IMG/VR virus record: IMGVR_UViG_3300020472_001862
Coordinates: 106,237-170,236 of that record
DNA from: a virus
Reading direction: 5' to 3' (one strand)
DNA length: 64,000 nucleotides
Shown: piece by piece, positions 58,406 to 64,000 of the stretch
Numbering within the stretch: the stretch's first letter is position 1
Layout of the letters: each line of letters begins with the position of its first letter
Notes under the pieces: generated by a model
Told to the model about the DNA's origin: nothing
Database searches by the model: none
Seen by the model: the letters and a program-made list of their open reading frames with translations, nothing else
Translations under genes and position numbers: made by a program

Positions 58406-58417
58406 AGAGTGCATAAT
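58389..58417 (+). promoter_or_regulatory. Sigma70-type promoter inside the peptidase gene end
   Basis: -35 TTGACA (58389-58394), 17-bp spacer, -10 CATAAT (58412-58417). The ATG at 58424 is exactly 6 nt after the -10, so the mRNA would be leaderless. Confidence 0.85.
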
Positions 58418-58423
58418 ACAAGT

Positions 58424-59062
58424 ATGATAAACAAAAATAAGATAATTTTAACTGACTGTGATGGCGTATGTCTCGACTGGGAATACGGATTTCACACTTG
58501 GATGTCAACACACGGACATGAGTTAAAAAATAATAATTTATATAGTGTGGCTAAGCAGTATGAGATGACAGACGAGAATGCTAAGAGACAGGTAGAGATA
58601 TTCAATAGCTCAGCGAGTATGGGATTCTTACCACCACTTAGAGACTCTCAATATTATATTAAACTGTTAGCAGAGAAATTAGGTTACAGGTTTGTAGCAG
58701 TAACGAGCTTGTCTAATGATGAGAGTGCACAGAAACTTAGAACATGTAATCTTAAGAAACTATTTGGTAACGATACTTTTGTTGAATACCATTACTTAGG
58801 TTGTGGTGACGACAAAGACGAGATATTATTACAACTTGCTAATAAATATGAAGGTAGCATCTGGGTAGAGGATAAATATATTAATGCAGAGGTAGGTGCC
58901 GATGCAGGATTTGACTCACTACTTATGGAACATGGCCATAACTTAAACTATGATGCAGATGAAAGAGTTAAGGTAGTTAGGAATTGGGAAGAGATATACA
59001 ATTATGTTGAAAGAAAAGAAACTGAGAGAGATCTCGCAAGAAGAGCTAGAAAACTCAACTAG
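58424..59062 (+). CDS. HAD-superfamily phosphatase
   Basis: 212 residues from the ATG at 58424; an upstream GTG lies in the promoter. The first motif is IILTDCDGVCLDWE (nucleophile Asp, then Asp+2); VAVTSLS is motif II; the Lys region and GSIWVEDKYINAEVG are motif III/IV-like. It would act on small phosphates such as 5' nucleotides. No ribosome-binding site; see leaderless finding. Confidence 0.8.
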   Translation: MINKNKIILTDCDGVCLDWEYGFHTWMSTHGHELKNNNLYSVAKQYEMTDENAKRQVEIFNSSASMGFLPPLRDSQYYIKLLAEKLGYRFVAVTSLSNDESAQKLRTCNLKKLFGNDTFVEYHYLGCGDDKDEILLQLANKYEGSIWVEDKYINAEVGADAGFDSLLMEHGHNLNYDADERVKVVRNWEEIYNYVERKETERDLARRARKLN

Positions 59063-59315
59063 AATTCAGAAGTCTGCTACTCCCAAATATACCATTGACT
59101 GGTATGTAAAATGGGTAGCATCGTTATTAATATTATCAGCGATGTCTATGAGAGGTGTCGTTGGTTTTGAACTGATAGACTTAGTTCTATCTGTATGTGG
59201 TGTAGCACTATGGCTCTGGGTGTCTATCATCTGGAAAGATAGAGCATTAGTTCTACTCAACGGTGTAGGACTATTATTTTTAATACGAAACTTATTGGAG
59301 AGAATATGGGTATGA
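59004..59315 (+). CDS. Small membrane protein with three hydrophobic segments
   Basis: 103 residues. A polar head (KEKKLREISQEELENS) and three membrane segments (WVASLLILSAMSM; LIDLVLSVCGVALWLWVSII; ALVLLNGVGLLFLI). Overlaps the HAD end by 59 nt and the next gene by 10 nt. Unrecognised. Confidence 0.6.
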   Translation: MLKEKKLREISQEELENSTRIQKSATPKYTIDWYVKWVASLLILSAMSMRGVVGFELIDLVLSVCGVALWLWVSIIWKDRALVLLNGVGLLFLIRNLLERIWV

Positions 59316-59647
59316 TGAATATGGGTGGCTCCTTACGCTACGATATGTCAGGTAGGAAGAGAAAGAACTACAAGAAGAACAATCCTACAACCAAGCGTGT
59401 AAGCAAAAACACAGGCAAACCAATGAAAGTCCAACCCAATGCTGTTCTCGAGGCACATAAGGAACACATGAAAAAGTATCCTTCTATGCCTATGGGCAAG
59501 AGTGTTGCTGACGGCAAAGGCACAAAGAATCATACATGGGATATGGAGAAACAACAAATCAGTTCAGGCTATACTGTTGCACCAGCATATAACAAAGGTG
59601 CTTACCAGGTTATAGGCAAAAGCAATGTAAAGGATATAGGCAAATGA
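59306..59647 (+). CDS. Small basic protein
   Basis: 113 residues, Lys/Asn/Gly-rich (SGRKRKNYKKNNPTTKRVS) with a Met-rich start. Likely a nucleic acid- or virion-associated protein; not recognised. AGAGAA site upstream. Confidence 0.6.
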   Translation: MGMMNMGGSLRYDMSGRKRKNYKKNNPTTKRVSKNTGKPMKVQPNAVLEAHKEHMKKYPSMPMGKSVADGKGTKNHTWDMEKQQISSGYTVAPAYNKGAYQVIGKSNVKDIGK

Positions 59648-59898
59648 TAGAATTTGGTTGGCAATTAGCATTTATTACAGTCATGATAGGAGGCATGTAC
59701 ACTTCTTATAGAATAGGTTTCAAAGATGGTACAGGCAAAATGATAGACTTTTGTAAGTCAAAGGCCGACAAACGAGGCATGACTCTTATGCACTTCTTTG
59801 GTGAGAATATAGAATTCATTGATCCTTTAAATTATAACAGAGCAGTACTTGAAAAGATCGTAGAGAAATTTGACGAGGACGATGAACAGCGCTCCTGA
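59644..59898 (+). CDS. Small membrane-anchored protein
   Basis: 84 residues. N-terminal hydrophobic segment (WQLAFITVMIGGMYTSYRIG), then an amphipathic acidic tail. ATGA-type overlap with the gene before. Unrecognised. Confidence 0.6.
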   Translation: MIEFGWQLAFITVMIGGMYTSYRIGFKDGTGKMIDFCKSKADKRGMTLMHFFGENIEFIDPLNYNRAVLEKIVEKFDEDDEQRS

Positions 59899-60439
59899 AA
59901 GATATACAAGTGATTCTGTTCTTACCACCTATTTAGAGACAAAGAACATAACAATATACTCCCACGGTCCTGTGGGTATTGAACCTTTTGAACCCTTTTT
60001 TAAGAATGTAGGCACACAGACTATGCTGGCATTCGTAAAACCCTACCATTGGAAAACTATAACAGAAGAATATGTAAATCACACTCATATTCTAGTTTTA
60101 CGAGATCCTGTACAACAGCACAAACACGGCACATTCCTACATGGCATGAGTATGCACGATGTAGTTCGTAAGAGAGACAATATGTTTTACTCTACACATC
60201 TCAGGCCACACTTAGGAACAGTAGTCAACGCACAATTCGATTTCTATATCCCTTTCGAAGAATTGAATAAATACTTATTTGAATGGCAAGTGCCTGAACC
60301 TCCAGCAGTGGAGACATCATTGTTCTTTGATATTAGAGAGGAGATGGCAGCTTATGAGAAGATTAAGAACGATAAGATGAAGCTAGAACTACCTCAATGG
60401 CGAGAACTTCTCATGCGAGGACAACTAAACGAGATATAG
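59882..60439 (+). CDS. Unknown protein, sulfotransferase-like segment
   Basis: 185 residues from the ATG at 59882. ILVLRDPVQQHKHGTF (about 76-91) recalls the Arg-Asp-Pro element of sulfotransferases, and IYSHGPVGIEPF could precede it, but a P-loop-like GxxKxGT PAPS site is not visible. It lies directly before radical SAM paralogue 3. Function not assigned. Confidence 0.55.
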   Translation: MNSAPERYTSDSVLTTYLETKNITIYSHGPVGIEPFEPFFKNVGTQTMLAFVKPYHWKTITEEYVNHTHILVLRDPVQQHKHGTFLHGMSMHDVVRKRDNMFYSTHLRPHLGTVVNAQFDFYIPFEELNKYLFEWQVPEPPAVETSLFFDIREEMAAYEKIKNDKMKLELPQWRELLMRGQLNEI

Positions 60440-62056
60440 ATGCACGGCATAATATTGGGTGGTATTCTTGAAAGGGAAGACACCAGTGAAACACGAAACC
60501 AAATCAGTTCACAAGATGAAGCAGATAAGCCGGCCTTTTGGCCGAGTATAAAAAGAACTGCTGGTGGACACAGAATTGCTACTTGGTTACGAGAGCATGA
60601 CTATGATGTAGAAGTCATAGACTTTTGGCCTGCATGGACAAGAGATGAACTTGTAGAACTATTTGAACAGCGAGTAACAGACGAGACAATATTTGTAGGA
60701 CTCTCAGCAATGTTTCCATTAGGAGGCGCAGGCAAAAAGAACCAGGACAAAGTAACAGAAATTGTTACAAACTTAGCACACATTAAATCATTATATCCTC
60801 AATTAACCTTCATTGGTGGCTCTCAGAATATTTCAGCTACCCTAGCATATCCCCTAGACTATTATGTGGGAGGTTTTGCAGAATATGGCATATTAGAGCT
60901 CCTAAAATACATCAAAGGAGAGCCAAACGACATCAAAATTCATCGAGAAACATTCTGGGGTGCCGAGAGAAATATAGTACAATGTAGAAAAGATTATCCA
61001 GCATGGCCTATGCCTCAAGCCTGTATTAAATATCAGGATCGAGACTATATGAGATCTGATGAAATACCAACGATTGAATTAGGCCGCGGGTGCATATTCT
61101 CATGCAAGTTCTGTTCGTTTACAGTGCTAGGAGTTAAGGGCGATCATTCACGATGTGGAGATAGTTTACGAGAGGAGTTACTTGATAATTACGAACGCTG
61201 GGGCATAAGAACTTATACAATATCAGATGAGACAATTAACGATAGTCCAGAGAAGCTAAAGAAGATTGCTGATGTGATTAGATCATTACCATTTAAAGTA
61301 CATTTGGCAGGATATATACGAGCAGATCTATTAGTCGCTAATCCTGAAACTTGGGAAGACATTTGGGATATGGGATTGTGGAGTCAGTTCTATGGGCTTG
61401 AAAGTTTCAATCACAAAGCAGCAAAGTATGTAGGCAAAGGCATGAAGCCTGAACGATTAAAAGAAGGTCTATTGAAAGTAAAGGATTGGTTCGAGGCAAA
61501 GGGAGCATTCAGATGTACGATATCAATGATAGTTGGTCTGCCCTATGAGACACGCGAGACATTTATCGACGGTAAGAATTGGGTAATGGAGAATATGCCT
61601 GGACAGTCTTATAGTTATGCACCATTAATGGTAGCTGATGGCGAGATGAACGCAATGGCAACTAATCCTTCAGAGTTTGATAGAACAGCGTGGACATCAG
61701 GTATCTTTATAAAGAGAACTCATGAGGAGTTAGGCTATGATATTAATGAGATCCCTGACAAGCATAAAGAGATAGTAGAATTTTATATGAACGCTAATGG
61801 TGTGGCAAATTGGGAACACGAAACTATGAATGTCTGGGAGGCCTGGAAACTATTCTCAGATATAGCATCAGATCCTGTAGAGATGAATCAACTAGCGCCA
61901 GGCATATTTTATTATCACAGATATCTCACAGGCGGACATTATACTCTAGAGGATATGAAGAAAACATTTAATGAGATAGAGCCATTAGGTGCGAGACTAA
62001 TTAACACGCACATAGAAATAATAGAAGAGTATAAAAGGAAAAAACTAGGCAAATGA
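60440..62056 (+). CDS. B12-binding-type radical SAM protein (paralogue 3)
   Basis: 538 residues. It has a 30-residue N-terminal insert relative to the other two paralogues (EDTSETRNQISSQDEADKPA), then GGHRIATWLREHDYDVEVIDFWPAW, TFIGGSQNIS and YYVGGFAEYGILELL. Cluster motif GRGCIFSCKFC is at about 217-224, followed by SDETINDSPEKL. It ends EYKRKKLGK. Unlike paralogues 1 and 2 it has no TATAAATA before the ATG; it is read from the upstream operon. Confidence 0.86.
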   Translation: MHGIILGGILEREDTSETRNQISSQDEADKPAFWPSIKRTAGGHRIATWLREHDYDVEVIDFWPAWTRDELVELFEQRVTDETIFVGLSAMFPLGGAGKKNQDKVTEIVTNLAHIKSLYPQLTFIGGSQNISATLAYPLDYYVGGFAEYGILELLKYIKGEPNDIKIHRETFWGAERNIVQCRKDYPAWPMPQACIKYQDRDYMRSDEIPTIELGRGCIFSCKFCSFTVLGVKGDHSRCGDSLREELLDNYERWGIRTYTISDETINDSPEKLKKIADVIRSLPFKVHLAGYIRADLLVANPETWEDIWDMGLWSQFYGLESFNHKAAKYVGKGMKPERLKEGLLKVKDWFEAKGAFRCTISMIVGLPYETRETFIDGKNWVMENMPGQSYSYAPLMVADGEMNAMATNPSEFDRTAWTSGIFIKRTHEELGYDINEIPDKHKEIVEFYMNANGVANWEHETMNVWEAWKLFSDIASDPVEMNQLAPGIFYYHRYLTGGHYTLEDMKKTFNEIEPLGARLINTHIEIIEEYKRKKLGK

Positions 62057-62238
62057 TACCACAAAGTCCGTGCATAGGAGTATGCCTAATAGAAGACAAT
62101 GGCCAAGAGGATATTTGTATTGGTTGTGGCAGAACAATGGACGAAATAGAGAACTATCCTGTCATGAATACGAAAGACGATATAGCAAAGCGCCGTATCA
62201 TTAATAAAAAAGCACTTAACCGTTTACAAGACGATTAG
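62053..62238 (+). CDS. DUF1289-like small Cys protein
   Basis: 61 residues. QSPCIGVCLIEDNG...ICIGCGRTMDEIENYP is the DUF1289 signature (S-P-C-x3-C ... C-x2-CGRT-x-x-EI), with four Cys that could hold metal or an iron-sulfur cluster. It directly follows the radical SAM gene, with ATGA overlap, and might assist it. Family function is unknown. Confidence 0.82.
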   Translation: MIPQSPCIGVCLIEDNGQEDICIGCGRTMDEIENYPVMNTKDDIAKRRIINKKALNRLQDD

Positions 62239-62249
62239 AGTATAACAGA

Positions 62250-62257
62250 TATAAATA
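62250..62257 (+). promoter_or_regulatory. T4-type late promoter (TATAAATA)
   Basis: Perfect octamer 71 nt before the ATG at 62329; GGAG precedes that ATG at longer spacing. Confidence 0.55.
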
Positions 62258-62328
62258 AACTACGATACTATTAGAAATTACTCTACTCGTATCAGTATTA
62301 ATATAAGCATTACGGAGTAAGCACGCGG

Positions 62329-62568
62329 ATGAACATAAACATAGCACTAGGCGAACATCACACCTACCAAAGAGATGATAGAAAAGCTAAGGTTAATTAT
62401 ACACAAAAGGGCTGGAGCGTTGATCTATTTGTACGCTATGGAGACAAGAATAAGGATAACGAGTCGTGGGCAAAGGTAGAGACAAGAGAATGTTATGATC
62501 ATTCCGAATCATGGGCTGAAGATGTGGCAGAGAATTTTGTAGATAGGATGTATGATGTCAGAGCATAA
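62329..62568 (+). CDS. Hypothetical small protein
   Basis: 79 residues, Trp/Asp-rich (TQKGWSVDLFVRYGDKNKDNESWAKVETRE), beta-like. Not recognised. Overlaps the next gene by 17 nt. Confidence 0.6.
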   Translation: MNINIALGEHHTYQRDDRKAKVNYTQKGWSVDLFVRYGDKNKDNESWAKVETRECYDHSESWAEDVAENFVDRMYDVRA

Positions 62569-63004
62569 AGATAAAAGTCCATTAGTAGAAATAACTGTTC
62601 ACGCTACAGATATACTATTTACAAACTGTGACTATCCAGAACCAACAAAGGAAATGATAATAGAGAAAATGAGAGAACTGCTTGATGAAGGTAATATCAC
62701 ATACAGCGAGAAGAGACATCCTCAAACTTCTATAACATCTGCTATTGAAAAGATTAATAAAGAACCAATTTCATCTGTATTAGAGACATTCGGAGACATA
62801 GATAATATCATGAGTGAAAGTGAAAAATTACAAGAGGAATTAGAGCCTATTAATAAAGACATACCACAAAGCCATACAGATAAGATATTTACATCACGAC
62901 AAACAATACTCAAAGGAACTTCTATAGGCAGAGCTAGTGAAGAACAGGGCGGAAATCGTGATAAGTCTTCATATAGTAAAGACCGAGACCCTTTTAACGA
63001 GTAG
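62552..63004 (+). CDS. Hypothetical acidic/helical protein
   Basis: 150 residues. Helical, charged; no motif recognised (EPTKEMIIEKMRELLDEGNITYSEKR). The last gene before the C-rich repeat region. Confidence 0.6.
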   Translation: MMSEHKDKSPLVEITVHATDILFTNCDYPEPTKEMIIEKMRELLDEGNITYSEKRHPQTSITSAIEKINKEPISSVLETFGDIDNIMSESEKLQEELEPINKDIPQSHTDKIFTSRQTILKGTSIGRASEEQGGNRDKSSYSKDRDPFNE

Positions 63005-63445
63005 CTGGCCACCACTACACACCCGTCCGTATATACACCCCTTAGCGCGTGTATTTGCCACCACACCCCCTCCCTAACACACTTTAACACACATCTACAC
63101 ACACTTCTATACTTGAATAGGTAGACTACGCCACCCCTCAAATATGGTAGATCTAACCAGACGCCGAACGAATGTCAAGCCCTCAGAGTACCAGAGCTAT
63201 TCACCCAAAAGATATACAGAGGGCTTAGCACATCTCGAACCACTTGTCAACCCCCCTGGAACGGTCCCCTACCCCGACACTAGAGGACCAACCACCACAC
63301 CGCTCCCTCTGGCCGGCTGGTGCGGAATAAATCTTTACAAGGGAAAATAGGGGCAACAGGAAATCTAAGGCTCTAAAAAACCTTTACAAGCGGATTTGGT
63401 GCGGGGGCGTTATCTAAGGTGCTAAAAAACCTTTACAAGCAGTTT
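63005..63445. other. C-rich, repeat-containing region without a secure gene
   Basis: The composition differs sharply from the rest: the + strand is rich in C and CA steps. A 68-codon frame at 63144-63350 has no ribosome-binding site and a low-complexity Pro/Thr/Arg composition, so it is not called. Minus-strand TTGACA sequences occur at about 63248 and 63178 with 17-nt spacing to weak -10 boxes. Tandem repeats are listed separately. It could be a control or replication-linked region. Confidence 0.55.
63363..63440. repeat. Direct repeats with 49-nt period
   Basis: ATCTAAGG-NN-CTAAAAAACCTTTACAAGC occurs at 63363-63391 and 63412-63440, differing only at the NN. A third partial copy (CTTTACAAG) lies at 63333-63341 after another TGGTGCGG, which also precedes the second unit. 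Strongly suggests a protein-binding array. Confidence 0.8.
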
Positions 63446-63640
63446 CTAGCCACATGGTCCTGGGCGGTCCACGAGCTGATCAAAAACTATATCAATTAAC
63501 TTGTCTATGGCAACATCGTCGGTTAGAATGAAGTGGTTGACATTGTGGCTGGTTAACTGGTCTCGGACTTTGGCTATAGGCATATTCGCGACATGGTCTA
63601 TGGCTTGGTCGGCTATTATATCTGTACTAAAATGGCTCAT
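63446..63640 (-). CDS. Possible small minus-strand protein
   Basis: 64 residues with a normal soluble composition (HFSTDIIADQAIDHVANMPIAKVRDQL; DDVAIDKLIDIVFDQLV), which looks more protein-like than the hydrophobic frame on the other strand. A weak AGGA lies upstream. If real, the repeat array is downstream of it. Low certainty. Confidence 0.4.
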   Translation of the reverse strand: MSHFSTDIIADQAIDHVANMPIAKVRDQLTSHNVNHFILTDDVAIDKLIDIVFDQLVDRPGPCG

Positions 63641-63716
63641 ATTCTTATCGTTCCTTTATTATGTCTATATGATAGCATCTTTAGGACCATTTGTCAACCT
63701 TTTTATTAGGTGTGAG

Positions 63717-63750
63717 AGCGACGATAATTGTCGCTAGCCTTTGTTATAAT
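63717..63750 (+). promoter_or_regulatory. Palindrome plus extended -10 promoter (copy 1)
   Basis: AGCGAC (63717-63722) / GTCGCT (63730-63735), then 9 nt later TGTTATAAT with TATAAT at 63745-63750. Drives the small gene at 63780. Confidence 0.75.
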
Positions 63751-63779
63751 ATACACATAATAACAAAATAGGAAAAATT

Positions 63780-63896
63780 ATGTACTACTTAGCGCTTTTA
63801 ATACAAGTTATAAACATTTATGAGTTAGACTATAGCGACAGTAAATGTAAATATACACAGTTAAATTTTATATACAATAACGAGTTACTAATATAA
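63780..63896 (+). CDS. 38-residue small protein behind palindromic promoter
   Basis: 38 residues beginning MYYLALLIQVINIYELD; AGGA 8 nt upstream, TATAAT 30 nt upstream. Half-hydrophobic start, then polar. Unrecognised. An AGCGACA half-site lies within it (63834-63840). Confidence 0.55.
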   Translation: MYYLALLIQVINIYELDYSDSKCKYTQLNFIYNNELLI

Positions 63897-63904
63897 AAAC
63901 TGTT

Positions 63905-63938
63905 AGCGACAGTAATTGTCGCTTGTGTTTGTTATAAT
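63905..63938 (+). promoter_or_regulatory. Palindrome plus extended -10 promoter (copy 2)
   Basis: AGCGACA (63905-63911) / TGTCGCT (63917-63923), 9 nt, then TGTTATAAT with TATAAT at 63933-63938. Identical spacing to copy 1. Confidence 0.78.
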
Positions 63939-63968
63939 ACTTGTATGTTAAATAAAAAAGGAGAAAAT

Positions 63969-64000
63969 ATGTTAGTTAATAAATGTGAAGGTAGAGGTGG
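63969..64000 (+). CDS. Start of a gene cut by the window edge
   Basis: ATG after AAAGGAGAAA; reads MLVNKCEGRG before the edge. Ribosome-binding site and promoter spacing support it; product unknown. Confidence 0.6.
   Translation, partial: MLVNKCEGRG

Noticed and set aside
63144-63350. 68-codon frame in the C-rich region
   Set aside because: No ribosome-binding site, low-complexity composition, lies among repeats.
63507-63737. Plus-strand 77-codon hydrophobic frame (from the ATG at 63507)
   Set aside because: No ribosome-binding site; hydrophobicity is what the antisense of the soluble minus-strand frame would give. It remains an alternative to the minus-strand call.
1-64000. tRNA genes
   Set aside because: I looked for T-loop GTTCGA-type sequences in the intergenic gaps and found none; the few GGTTCGAA matches are inside coding genes.
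1-64000. CRISPR array or integrase/prophage module
   Set aside because: No spaced repeat array of the right form; the only close direct repeats (63363, 63412) are two units plus a partial one. No integrase or attachment site was recognised.

Overview
The window is a segment of a T4-like myovirus genome, most like the marine T4-like phages of cyanobacteria and SAR11-type alphaproteobacteria. The evidence is the set of T4 core replication genes (sliding clamp 45, clamp loader 44/62, regA, DNA polymerase 43, uvsX, helicase 41, primase 61, RNase H, nrdA/nrdB) mixed with genes typical of marine T4-like phages (CobS-type ATPase, Hsp20, ClpP-like protease, 2OG-Fe(II) oxygenases, small conserved proteins). 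The DNA is AT-rich, genes are packed with ATGA/TAATG overlaps, and nearly everything is on the + strand. No tRNA, rRNA, integrase or CRISPR array was seen. The host cannot be read from the sequence; an outer-membrane receptor and a lipoprotein spanin point to a Gram-negative host.

Layout. 1-3100: ClpP-like protease, a secreted protein and a complete TonB-dependent receptor. 3100-7270: metallopeptidase-VWA protein and CobS/MoxR ATPase, each behind a near-identical promoter. 7270-10930: first B12-type radical SAM protein, a crotonase and an SGNH-like protein. 10940-14880: clamp, peroxiredoxin, clamp loader, several micro-ORFs, regA. 14860-18070: second type of radical SAM protein, 2OG oxygenase, Hsp20, nuclease. 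18070-25660: DNA polymerase, methyltransferase, sugar-nucleotide dehydrogenase, UvsX, zinc protein, helicase. 25650-31760: small proteins including a mini-MscS-like protein, a second 2OG oxygenase, a TagD-like nucleotidyltransferase and a glycosyltransferase. 31750-43400: late region with predicted internal head proteins, spanins, structural proteins, a putative -1 frameshift and another B12-type radical SAM protein. 43420-54270: primase, ribonucleotide reductase, QueC-like protein, cupin, RNase H. 54228-56380: the only clear minus-strand island, with a NUMOD3-type homing-endonuclease-like gene. 56440-63004: small genes, metallopeptidase, HAD phosphatase, third B12-type radical SAM protein. 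63005-64000: unusual C-rich repeat region and a palindromic promoter pair.

Two promoter classes can be read directly. One is sigma70-like, TTGAC(A/T)-17 bp-(AGAGTG)CATAAT or TATAAT, at the heads of replication and small-gene operons. The other is the T4 late octamer TATAAATA. In five genes the octamer sits exactly 5 nt before an ATG with no Shine-Dalgarno sequence, which predicts leaderless late mRNAs; one sigma70-type promoter has the matching arrangement.

The most interesting parts are: (1) a cluster at 31750-36270 whose products carry T4-like capsid-targeting N-termini (a ligase-motif protein, a basic domain with its own internal start, and a basic protein), with a 15-residue peptide containing eight cysteines embedded in it; (2) a phage-encoded TonB-dependent receptor together with three B12-type radical SAM paralogues; (3) a possible programmed -1 frameshift on an A9 run; (4) the leaderless-promoter grammar.
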